Shown: piece by piece, positions 13,678-23,404 of the stretch
Numbering within the stretch: position 1 is the stretch's first letter
How the letters are laid out: each line of letters begins with the position of its first letter
DNA from: Sporodiniella umbellata
Taxonomy: Eukaryota; Mucoromycota; Mucoromycetes; Mucorales; Rhizopodaceae
Direction: 5' to 3'
Length of the DNA: 64,000 nt
NCBI GenBank assembly: GCA_025677835.1
Contig: JAIXMR010000019.1
Coordinates: 1-64,000, forward strand
Position numbers and translations under genes: made by a program
The notes under the pieces: model-generated
Told to the model about the DNA's origin: nothing
What the model saw: only the letters and a program-made list of their open reading frames with translations
Database searches by the model: none

Positions 13678-14833
13678 ATGTCTTTTACAAGTGAAACCGC
13701 AAAACTAGATAAAGATTTAGACAGTGACAAAGGAAAAGATCTTCAGCACCTAATGCGTTCTTTTTTGAAAGAGCACACTGCTTACGACGTTTTGCCCGTT
13801 AGCTACCGTCTTGTCGTGTTTGACACTCAGTTGTTGGTTAAAAAGGCTCTTAATGTGCTTGTTCAAAATGGTACGGTGTTGATACCTATGAAAAGAGAAT
13901 CTCATTCGGTTTTTTTAGGGATTGTATCAGCGCCTCTTTGGTCAAACGAATCGCAAAAGTTTTGCGGCATGTTGGCAGTAGACGACTTTATAAATCTCAT
14001 TCAATACTATTATACCCACACCTCTGTTGAAGAAGCGCTTCGAGAAATTGAAAGCTTTGAACTTGCTCATTTACGCGATGTGGAGAAGTCAATAGGTGCA
14101 CCTTCACCTCAGCTTGTCTCGATGAATCCCATGTCCACACTTTACGATGCCTGCAAGCTGTTAGCCGAAAGTCGAGTTCATAGAGTACCACTACTAGACA
14201 AGGAGCCAGAAACAGGGGCAGAAACTATCGTGAGCGTCATCACCCAATACCGTATATTAAAATTCATTGCCTCCAACGTAAAAAGATAGTCCAGTTTTAA
14301 AAGATCGACATTGATTCTATTTTAATATAGTTTAAACACACCGAAGTACTACGCCAACCTCTCTCAGAAATAAAAATTGGAACCTACAATAATATAGCTA
14401 CAGCATCTATGTCAACGCCTGTGATTCAAATCATCAATATGTTTGCTGAGCAAAACATTAGCGCAGTCCCTATTGTAGATGAAAACAATGTAGTAGTTAA
14501 TTTATATGAAACTATTGATGTTATGGTAAGACAGTGTTTTTTTATTATCCTTTTAGATTGGGCTTTTTAAAAAAATAGAAAATATAGAGTATTGCTATAT
14601 CTGGAAAGTATAAAGAGCTAGACATGTCTGTAGCAGAAGCAATGGAAGCGCGGCCTAAGGATTATCCTGGCGTTCATACATGTACTCTCAACGACACACT
14701 ACATTCCATTTTTCGTACCATTAGAAGACAAAGAGTATATCGTATGATTATAGTAGATCAAGAGCAAAAGCTTATCGGTATTGTAAGTTTATCCAATATT
14801 CTTGGATATCTTGTGGGCTATCAATCTTCTTAA
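13678..14833 (+). CDS. snf4: AMPK/SNF1 gamma subunit, four CBS domains
   Basis: The nucleotide-sensing regulatory subunit of the SNF1/AMPK energy kinase. Exons 13678-13870, 13919-14277, 14331-14525 and 14588-14833 give 330 aa, close to yeast Snf4 (322). Conserved pieces: the N-terminal YDVLPVSYRLVVFD, SAPLW, DFINLIQYYY, the CBS2 arginine patch ESRVHRVPLLD, TYNNIATASMSTPV, ISAVPIVDE, and the final CBS4 with RRQRVYRMIIVD. The first intron (48 bp, 13871-13918) is a multiple of three and stop-free, so an unspliced reading looks like a 16-residue insertion inside CBS1; the family has GIVSAPLW directly at the splice join. The start at 13678 gives the expected N-terminus; sequence upstream is a T tract. 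Confidence 0.93.
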
Positions 14834-15172
14834 ATATACATATAACTGTAAAAAGCATTCCAACTTGACTTTTTTTTTAAAAAAAAAAAAAACAACCAAC
14901 AAATCAAGTGCATGATTGAATTATGTACAAGTACGCTGTCCATACAATTGCATGTTGATATATAAATTAGTAATACTTATATAAATGTACATATACATGT
15001 ACGTAATGATCGTAGGAATAAGCTTTATACCTAATTGTTATCCTCCCGCTATTTCATACTATATGTTTAACTAAAATGTGGTATTCGTTTTTAACATAGC
15101 TGTGCGCCTATATACACATTTCGAGATGTATAAAACATCAGCATTTATTATAAATATAATATCGTCATCAGC
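14834..15172. other. spacer between convergent snf4 and ilv6
   Basis: 339 bp, AT-rich, with an A/T homopolymer near 14872-14891. It should contain both 3' UTRs; nothing else was seen. Confidence 0.6.
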
Positions 15173-16312
15173 TTAACCAGGAGGTAGCATTGTAGCATCC
15201 ACTTCATCCGTCTCTTCATAAGAGTGCTCAGTTTGTGGCTCGTACTGGTCATGAACCGGAGATCTAGGCATAGTCATGACACCTAATATATAGAATGAGT
15301 ATGGACTTACACCCTTTCTTTTTTTTTTTTTTTGAATAAACCTGTTCTGGAGGCTTCAAGAATACCGAAGGGTTTGCAGAGCTTGATAAACGAAGTAAGA
15401 CGCTCTGATTTGGCGCATACCTCAATTATAACAGAATCAGATGAGACGTCTACTACTTTGCCATCAAAGAGACGGGTTAGCTCAGTCAGAGCACGGAGAT
15501 GAGAGAAAGTTTCGCGAAGAGTCTCGGAAGGAGCTTGGGATTGAGTCTGTTTTTTTTTTTTTTTTTTTTGCATATAAGTTTCAAGAGTTTAACCAAGTAA
15601 CTTAATTTACCTCCTCATATTGACTGGGTGTATCATGTAGCTTTGTTGTAGGCAACTGTTCATGTAGATGCTCTGGTCCCAGTATAGATACCTTCAGTAA
15701 AAGGAGTTCACGCTCTACTAGTTTTGTTTTTGTGTAATCCAAGACAGCCCAAACTGGCACCTACCATTAACGATTGTCAAATAAAAAAAAAACCCCCCAT
15801 CATTCTCTTTTTAGGCTGGTCCTTACCAAATCTTCTAATTGACGCCTAGCCTGTTCAATCTGAACATTACGACCATCAAACACGATGGTCATACGAGAAA
15901 GGTCCTGTACTTCTGTTTTAGCCACTACCAAAGATTCGATATTAAACCCCCGTCCAGCTAAAATACCAGAGACACGACTAAGGACACCAGGTTCATTTTG
16001 GACCAAACAGTTAAGGATGTGTCGAGTTTTGGGCTCTTTACTAGGTTGAGGTGTGTTGTATAAAATATTTGTCACTGCATTTTCGGCTGTAGGAGGTGGC
16101 CCAGGTAAAAAAGGTCCATAGCGACGTTGACGGGCATGCTTTTTAAACGAGAGAGCCGAAGTGGAAGATGAATAGGCTTGAACGGCTAGCAAACGGTGAA
16201 CATCCTGCTGTGCCTTTTAAAAAAAGGAAGAATTATACTATAAGCTATTCCCGCCTCATAAATACGCACGCAACAGCCTACTTACAATTCTATGTGTGAA
16301 AGCCCTTAACAT
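15173..16312 (-). CDS. ilv6: acetolactate synthase regulatory (small) subunit, mitochondrial
   Basis: It activates acetohydroxyacid synthase and gives valine feedback inhibition in branched-chain amino-acid synthesis. Exons: 16312-16286, 16213-15827, 15760-15611, 15546-15342 and 15282-15173 (292 aa). The 9-residue first exon MLRAFTHRI plus a Ser/Arg-rich stretch form a likely mitochondrial presequence. The ACT domain is clear: HILNCLVQNEPGVLSRVSG, GRGFNIESLVV, then VPVWAVLDYTKTKLVERELL. The second ACT-like region includes TRLFDGKVVDVS and PFGILEASRTGV. The last exon carries MPRSPV and an acidic tail. The poly-A run before exon 4 is intronic (acceptor at 15547), so it does not encode the Lys-rich start an intron-blind translation suggests. 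Confidence 0.94.
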
Positions 16313-16751
16313 AGTGTGGAAAAAAATAAGGGGGAAAAAATAAGAAAGAGGGGCATAAATAGTGCTGATAAGCTTTTATTTTTATTTTTTCAGGCAAGTT
16401 TTAGATTTGGGACGCTGAACCAATGAAATGCACTGATAGACCTTCCTTTTTTTTTTTTTTTATTCACTGAGAACATAACCAAGCTCTTGCGTAATATCAA
16501 ATTGTAAACAATAGGATACTGTTCTTGGATCTGCTTTTTACCTTTTTGCTTTGTCTATTGCTATTACCCATCTAATTAGTATAAGCAGTACGAGTGGATC
16601 TTGAATTTTAGAGACCGCGTATCATTATGACTTATCCGCCATTGACTAATTAAAATCGTTTTTTATTGATCTGTCTTATAAAAAAATAAAAGGGAGGGAA
16701 AGTCGCCAAAGGCTCTAAAACAACACAACAAAAAAGAAAGAATCAGCTGCT
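16313..16751. other. intergenic, ilv6 upstream and 3' side of the membrane protein gene
   Basis: 439 bp, AT-rich with a T tract near 16447-16461. No supported ORF. Confidence 0.5.
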
Positions 16752-17906
16752 TTACTTTTCCTTTTTAGTAGTCTTTTTCTTTGTTGCTTTTTGTTGTTGT
16801 TGCTGGCGTACAGGGGGTTTTTCAATAGGCGGATTCATTTCCTTCAAGTTTTGAATATTGCTCTCACGGTAATAAGCATAAAAAGAGAGGGCAGCAGAAG
16901 GGCCAATAATAGGCGAAATCAAAGTGGTAATCAAACCTGGACGCAATCCACCGTCAAAGAATATCCAAAGAAGAAAGCCAACAGAAAAAGCAGCAAAGTC
17001 GATAAGCATAGTACGAGTAGACAATATCTGGCCCATATCCTCAAATGAAATGGAGGACATCAAATTACCCGGTGCGCGAAGAAGCAAAGCGAGAGAACCA
17101 ATGATATGAATACCTTGCAAAGAGATCGTAAGATAGGCACCAAAATAGAGAAGCATATTGACAATACCCAAAGTTAGATAGACCTTCTCCAATGCATCCT
17201 TTCCTTCGGCTACATACAAACGCTCTCTCAAGCTGTGATCGCTTACACGGTCGATGTTCGAAGGTTGTTCAAAAAACCGAATACAAAAGGGGATGACAGG
17301 GATTGTGAAGAGAGGCAAGAATTGCCAAAGAGCCCATAGATCTTGCTCCAGGCGTGAACCTTCGGAAACCAAAGGTGTAAACAAAAGTAATGTGGGTAGT
17401 CCATAAGCAACCAAGACACCCACTGTGCAACCATAAACTTCTGCTAAGGTAATATTGAAGTCTTTTTGGATTCCTCTACGCTTGTAATAGAGACTGAGAG
17501 GTGCCCAAAGGATTACAAACATAGCCGTAGCTGTGATAATGTTGGCGAGAAAAGCAAATATAGGAAAAATAGATAACAAAGAACGTTTGTATCCTTTACG
17601 TGTTCCTTCCAAAGCCATCAATATGATAGATGTACCAAAGGCTGCTAAAAGAAGACCAGTAATAGGCATACCTATTACATCATGGGTAGCGCTCTGAAAG
17701 ACGTTGACTACAACACATAGAGCTCGGTCTACAATCTGGATCAAGTCAGTATACACCACACGCATATTGCCTTCACTGTCATGGTTCGCGGGGTGAAAAC
17801 ACATGGCATTCACTTGATCTCCATAAGGCTTGATGGAAGTCATAATGTCTTGTATTGTCAAAAAAGACAATCCAACTCCTGTCAAAAATAGTGCCACTAC
17901 TTCCAT
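16752..17906 (-). CDS. multi-pass membrane protein of unknown function
   Basis: A single exon of 384 aa starting at ATG 17906; the reading frame continues upstream to 17990 but without an ATG. The protein is dominated by about eight to ten hydrophobic segments, for example PITGLLLAAFGTSIILMA, FAFLANIITATAMFVILW, LVAYGLPTLLLFTPL, FLPLFTIPVIPFCIRFF and AAFSVGFLLWIFFDGG. It ends in a Gln/Lys-rich tail (five Gln, then KATKKKTTKKEK) that is probably cytosolic. I do not recognise the family. The next genes upstream encode wax-synthase-like acyltransferases, so a lipid-related role is conceivable but only by proximity. Confidence 0.8.
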   Translation of the reverse strand: MEVVALFLTGVGLSFLTIQDIMTSIKPYGDQVNAMCFHPANHDSEGNMRVVYTDLIQIVDRALCVVVNVFQSATHDVIGMPITGLLLAAFGTSIILMALEGTRKGYKRSLLSIFPIFAFLANIITATAMFVILWAPLSLYYKRRGIQKDFNITLAEVYGCTVGVLVAYGLPTLLLFTPLVSEGSRLEQDLWALWQFLPLFTIPVIPFCIRFFEQPSNIDRVSDHSLRERLYVAEGKDALEKVYLTLGIVNMLLYFGAYLTISLQGIHIIGSLALLLRAPGNLMSSISFEDMGQILSTRTMLIDFAAFSVGFLLWIFFDGGLRPGLITTLISPIIGPSAALSFYAYYRESNIQNLKEMNPPIEKPPVRQQQQQKATKKKTTKKEK

Positions 17907-18270
17907 TTTTTTCCTTTTTGTATGTGTATATACGGTTCGATGGGTTTTATCAGAAGAAAAAAAGCAATAATAAGAAAATTGGTTTGTCAACGCTTATTTT
18001 TTTAATTCTAAAAAGAGGGTTCTCTTTTTTGGTACATGCCCAATAAGGCAAACTAAATCAGAAATTTGATTGGCTGGTTGTGTATAAAAAAGAAAAGTGT
18101 TGCCGAAGATGATACGATTAAGTATTCTTTGTTTTTTGCTTAATACAAAAGATAAAAAAAAACACGAACCGACATACTCTTGTAAAGCTGAGTAGCATCA
18201 GAGCAAGCTTGTTAGAAAAAAACCCCAAAAAGAGCTTTATATTTCAATCGCCAATTTAGTAGTATAAAGC
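17907..18270. other. spacer between two minus-strand membrane-protein genes
   Basis: 364 bp, AT-rich. Probable promoter of the 16752-17906 gene and 3' UTR of the 18271-19473 gene; no other feature seen. Confidence 0.5.
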
Positions 18271-19473
18271 TTAATAGAAAGGCTTATCATGTAGGAAGTT
18301 ATAACGTAAGAAGGGGCCCAAAAACAAACGGCCTGAAAAAGCCATAAAGGTCAGTTGAGCCATTACACACAAAATACGATTCTTTCCTTCTGGGTTTTGC
18401 TTTAATGCGCCTTGTCGGACAGCTACCTCAAGAGCAACTGCAACACCTTGAATGCAAAAAAAGAGGAGATTTTCAAGTGTTATCTTTCGGCAAGAATAAA
18501 CGATGATCATCTCGTGAAAGATACCACTGACAAAAAAAGTGAGAAATCCCCTTATATATTTTTTGCTAGGTGCAGTTTTTGAGTGAGATGTGGCATGGGC
18601 TGATTGCTCTTTGTTTTTATGCGTATCCTTGACAACCGATAGGGCTTTCTGTTTTTCATTTTTGCATGACAGCTTCTCCTCTTTTTCTTTTAGAGGTGCC
18701 GATTGGTTTTCTTTTCTAGAAAAAACCATACTGTGAAGCATGTTTTGTACTACTTTATTCCATCTCACACTATTGTTTTATTTTCAGAAAAAAAGTAAAC
18801 TAGTGCTCTGAACATTGCGTCAAACTTACCTCCAAAAGTCTTTAGGGCTAGAAGCCAAATAGGGCGCATTGAAAAACTCAAGAATATTCCAACCAGTAAC
18901 GATCTGTTGTATACCCATGAAAAACTCTATGTAACCGAGGTTCAAATACACAGCAGTACCGAATAAGATATTATATGCTATGGTCATTGGATGATACCAA
19001 GGATAATAAAGGGCGTAAGATATACGTTGTGGTATCAAAGGTTCTATCAATAAGGTCATAAACACGACTTTCATTATTCCGCGGCAAGCTACAGCTACCC
19101 CTCGATAGCGAAACTGACGTATAGATAGATTTGATGGTCTTGGATCGACGATAATGCGAAATGAACTCTCTATCCAATCACCAAATGACATCTTTGTTAC
19201 ATCAATCGTGCAGGAATGCATACCAGAAGCCCATGGAATTACACTAAATAGCGCGCTGACTACTCTTTCATGCGAAGTAAAGACGAAAGGTAAAATGATA
19301 TGTAATCCTATGACAATATGCCTTGCATTGGGTATTTTATCTGCCCTCTTTAGTATAACGTAGTCGAGTAACAGATTGGTGAGGTGTATAAACAAAAGTG
19401 GGAACAATCCAAGCGGAATCGCCACTGGTATGTCAATGTCTACAATTGGTGAGCGTGTATTCATCTCAACCAT
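18271..19473 (-). CDS. wax-synthase-like MBOAT acyltransferase, copy 1 (with basic linker)
   Basis: Wax-synthase-type MBOAT proteins transfer acyl groups to alcohols in the ER membrane. Two exons, 19473-18830 and 18769-18271, with a 60-bp intron (380 aa). Splicing reconstructs the family signature KDFWSVRWNKVVQ. The presumed catalytic His lies in SGIFHEMIIVYSCR, and the C-terminal block is AFSGRLFLGPFLRYNF. Several hydrophobic segments precede the signature. Between signature and His is a Lys/Ser/Glu-rich linker of about 65 residues (EKEEKLSCKNEKQKALS...), missing in the neighbouring copy and possibly a regulated cytosolic loop. Its start codon lies 231 bp from that of the paralogue on the opposite strand. 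The exact substrate cannot be inferred. Confidence 0.85.
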
Positions 19474-19704
19474 CAGCTTGTAACAAAGTCTAAATCTATT
19501 TAAAAAATTTCTGAAAAAACTAAAACTACAGTTTAAATATACTTTTTTTTTTTTTTGAATAAAGGTCCGAATTATTCTTTACCCAACCTGTCAGCTTACA
19601 ATAAACCGCGTAACACTACAGCATATATAGAGAATAATACAAGTGAACCTACTTTTTTTTTTTGGGAAATTGTTACACCACTTTCTTTTTTTTTTTAGAC
19701 AGTG
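19474..19704. promoter_or_regulatory. shared promoter of the divergent wax-synthase pair
   Basis: 231 bp between divergent ATGs, containing several T9-T12 runs on the + strand. Bidirectional promoter inferred from layout only. Confidence 0.5.
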
Positions 19705-20781
19705 ATGGCATCTCCTTTGTTGAACGTAGTGTTGCCACAACCAATAGTGATTCACCCCATTCCTTTGACAGGACTCTATGCTTGTATGCTTGGAATCGAT
19801 ACTATAGTACAAAGACACTCAACAAGATCTTGCCAAAAGTCTTTGAAAATGGCCATTATAGGTGCTCATCTAGCAATCCCCCTTATTGTTGTTTCTCCCT
19901 CATCAGGTGCTAATGTGGCATTTACTTCTGTTCCTTGGTTTCTTGCCACCTATCGACAACGCTTATGGAAAAATAGAACGACATCTTGGTTTCCAAAGTG
20001 CACACTAGATTCGCGCGTGGTAAAAGAAGGGCTTTGGAAGGTAGGCCGAGGCGTTGTCAAGCTGCTGTTGCTAGGCTTTTGCGCATGTCCCTTGCTTCCT
20101 CAAAAGCCAGATCAAATTCTCCAAACACCTTATTTAAGCTGGGAGAGTCTGGCCAATACATTTCTTGTTGGCTCTGTAGCCTATCTTATTTTAGGGTCTA
20201 TGGATATCCTTTCAGGTACCATTCAAGCCATTACAGGGCAGACAGTGGCAGATATGTTTGATAATCCCTATTTGGCCACTAGGTAAAGTATAAAAAATGA
20301 AAAAGGATTTGTCCAACTTACATTTATTGAAACTAGCCCAAGAGATTTTTGGAGGTATGGACTACCGTAACTGTGTCAAGAAGATCAGCTCCCTAACTTG
20401 TTTTTTTTTTACAAATGAAGCCGTCGCTGGAATAGATATGTTAGAAATGAGCTACACAACCAAGTATTCTCACCTTCTAATCGAGCAGGAAAAGGAGCTC
20501 AAGCTTTTATGGCCTTTCTGATTAGTGCAAGCTTTCACGAGCTGATTGTTTGGTGCGTATGTCGAAGGGTGACAATGGAAAACTTTTGTTTTTTTGTACT
20601 CCATGGATTTGTCTGCGCTCTGGAGGTGAAATACTTTAAACTGAAGCAACCCAAAAGCAAATTGGGTATTGGCGCGGCTCGTGTATGTCAATTGGGCTTT
20701 ATGGTTTTGACAGGCCGTTTGTTTTTGGCTCCTTATCTCCGGCATCCGTTTGACAAACCTCTGCCTTACACTTTTTTGTAA
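19705..20781 (+). CDS. wax-synthase-like MBOAT acyltransferase, copy 2 (18-nt microexon)
   Basis: Paralogue of the 18271-19473 gene. Exons 19705-20282, 20337-20354 (only 18 nt) and 20421-20781 (318 aa). The microexon encodes PRDFW of the family signature. Splicing gives NPYLATSPRDFWSRRWN, matching APYLASSPKDFWSVRWN of copy 1. The catalytic-type His is in SASFHELIVWCVCRRVTMEN and the C-terminus has VLTGRLFLAPYLRHPF. The Lys-rich linker of copy 1 is absent: only about 20 residues separate signature and His-bearing helix. The ATG at 19705 is used; the GTG three bases upstream is not. Strong paralogy suggests local inverted duplication, with intron gain or loss afterwards. Confidence 0.86.
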
Positions 20782-21317
20782 AATTCAAAAAGATCAAGAA
20801 TAGATTTTTGCATTTTTGTTTCCCGAACGCCGTAGTAGAAGACAGCGGTTCATTACCATAAAGTTTAAAATAAAAATACCCCAAAAATAGGGAAAAAAAA
20901 AAAGCTTCCAATATTGAATTTCTACGGTTATTGTCATGGGAAATAACATGCAGTGATAAAACCAATTCATCTGACCAAACACTTGGGACAAACAGGTGCT
21001 ATTTTTTAGGGGATTTTTCTTTTTTTTAAAAAATAAGGATGTACAAGAAGGATATGTGCATTTATGTCTAAAAGAGTTATTTTACACTTCACAAATAGCT
21101 CAAAATAATAACAGTGAGTACTCGCTTCTCTCCTTGAACAAACATTTATTTTCTATCTCTTATATACACAAACATACAAATATGGACTTTCCCTCATCCT
21201 TATTTGGAAATATATTTTGTATATACATAACAAAAGCCTTGCAATTATTACTATGAATATGATTTTATTATGAAGATGGTAAGAGAAAAAGAGAGATATA
21301 AAGTGTACAATTAAGGT
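20782..21317. other. spacer downstream of wax-synthase copy 2
   Basis: 536 bp, AT-rich, between convergent genes. ORFs present are short, low-complexity and overlap on both strands; none supported. Confidence 0.5.
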
Positions 21318-21650
21318 CTATGATGAATTGGATGAAAGTTCGATATGTTGCTGTCGTAGTTTCTGGTTTCTTTGGGTTATTAGGCTATGGGCTTCTTGCT
21401 CATAATTTCTTTTGGGATCTATCGGTTCAGGTTCTTCTGTAAAATAACCAAGTTCTTTGAAAAAGTAGTGGTATTGATAACGAATATGGTTGTCTTGATC
21501 TACAACGGATTCTTCAGGCGATAGCGGTACAATTTGAAAGGTGTTTTCTTGACATTCGTAATCTTCCATCCAGGCGTCGTCTGTCTCTTCTTCCATATAG
21601 TACGTTTTATCAGGCTCTGGTGTAAGGCAAAAAAAAGTAATATCTGTCAT
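21318..21650 (-). CDS. small acidic protein, unknown
   Basis: An uninterrupted ATG-initiated ORF of 110 aa (start 21650). It is Glu/Asp/Tyr-rich (EEETDDAWMEDYECQ) and has a more ordered-looking part, DNHIRYQYHYFFKELGY, followed by a polar Gln/Arg tail. No signal peptide, membrane segment or recognised motif. Composition is more protein-like than that of nearby random ORFs, which is the main support. Further introns or a longer 5' end cannot be excluded. Confidence 0.5.
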   Translation of the reverse strand: MTDITFFCLTPEPDKTYYMEEETDDAWMEDYECQENTFQIVPLSPEESVVDQDNHIRYQYHYFFKELGYFTEEPEPIDPKRNYEQEAHSLITQRNQKLRQQHIELSSNSS

Positions 21651-23404
21651 GTTGAAGAAGAAAAGCAAGAGAATTGGCTTTGTTAGACGGTTTTTATAAC
21701 TATTCCAAATCTAACGGGAATTCAAGGAACAAAAACCCCTCCTCTTATCTCTCCCATGCACAACCCAAAAAAGACAACTTGTAAATTACAGTGTGTCCGC
21801 TCCCAATTACACGCTCTTTTTTTATTTTTTGGAAAACCTTAAAGATTTTAACTCTGCTTTTATAGTCAATTAGAGCGTATTTGTATAGTATTTAAAAGAT
21901 TTGGAAGCTTTTTTATTTTATTTTTGAAAGCAGACAGTTGCTTGTTTTGGAGAACGATCAAAGGCCATGTCAAGAGGCAAAAGCATTCTTACAAGGTAAT
22001 TATAGGTTTCGAACTATCAAAAGACAACACAAATATTACGAGAATACCCCAACATACACAGACACTATATTCAAACGTTTAGAAAAAATACTCATCTGAG
22101 AACCTGACCAGTATTTAAGAGGTTGCCAAATAAGTCTTGACGAAATAATCGATCGGCTTTCAAAATATTCGCAGTCAGCCTTTTTGGTATTCGTCACGAC
22201 CCGTTAATTGGATGTTTATTCTTGTCACTTCGACTCATCTTTCCATATCTTGTACTAGTCCTGCAGCATACTGGTTTTTTTTTTTTTGGCCTCATACTTT
22301 CTGAAGAAAAAAAAAACATGATTTGTAGCCCAGGAGAGAGACTGAGAATGCGTAAGATGTGACTTATCTATCGTACATACATATACAATAAAAGGTCCTA
22401 CTGTCACCGACGTGGATATACTCTATGTCGGTTTTTTTTAGTATATTAATGTACGTTCATCTATTGTTTTTACAGACAGGAGACAAAAATCTTATGTTTT
22501 TTTGGAAGCATATTTAGGGAAGTACCACTTGCTCTTCTGATATATCACGATTTGGATTATGGTGTTAAATGACAGCTTTGTTATATTCAACTAGACTTAT
22601 TTAGTTACTTTTTCCAATCTTGATGACTTTTTGTGTTTAAGCCAAATGATTAGGGAGTAACAGACTTTATAGTAATAGAACAGACTGCCACGTGATTGCT
22701 TAAACAAGTTGCCGCTTTTTGTAGCACTGGAGACCAAGTCTTGACAACCCAGTCTGCCTCAATAGCGTAGATGTCTTTGCTGAATATAAATTGTCAGAAT
22801 CTAATGAAATTGACGCTAAAGAAACACAACAAGCAGGAGTCGGTTGCAGCATAGTATTGAGTGCAACAAAATTTGCCATGGTGGTACCCCATAGAATTCC
22901 GAGCAGCTGCATATGTAGATACATTTACCGCTCAAAAGTACACTTTGAGGCAAAACTGTGAGTTAGGAAAATAAAAACTTGATCACAGTCATCCCAATAC
23001 TAGACAAAAAGCTCGGTTTGTAGCTGCTTACAGTGCTCAAAACCTCTTTATATATATTCGTTGATCAAATGCTTTCTGGAAAATATTTTGGTCGCTTTTA
23101 AAGGCAATATATTTGCAATTTAAATATAGAATTAAAGGTAATGTAGATACATATCATTAAAATCTATACACAGTGTGGTCTTGAGCTCTGCACTTTGTCA
23201 AGGTACCATTTTTAAACTCTATTGGCCAACTTTTGACTATCCACACTGTTACCATTTGGCTAAAGACGTCGGTATTTCTCTCCGTGACGATAGCGAAGAA
23301 CAGATGTTTAAAAATTTTCTCTTTAAAAGTTTTAATTTCAAATTGGCTCCAACAAAACAGAAGCTTTGGCTATTCTTAAAGAAGAGACTGCGGCATATGT
23401 CAAT
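21651..23404. other. gene-poor AT-rich spacer
   Basis: About 1.75 kb. Two short ORFs (22700-22924 minus and 23175-23404 plus) have partly protein-like composition but no recognisable motif, start context or splice partners. The latter overlaps the stop of the CSC1-like gene. No tRNA or known repeat identified. Confidence 0.4.

Noticed and set aside
15546..15573. Lys-rich N-terminus suggested for an ORF at 15307-15573
   Set aside because: The A19 run is the 3' part of an ilv6 intron; splicing at 15547 gives the conserved protein.
22399..22430. Short inverted repeat around CCGAC...GTCGG followed by T8, terminator-like
   Set aside because: Factor-independent terminators are not expected for fungal genes and no adjacent gene ends there.
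22700..22924. 74-residue minus-strand ORF
   Set aside because: No motif, no neighbouring exon and no start context; treated as chance.
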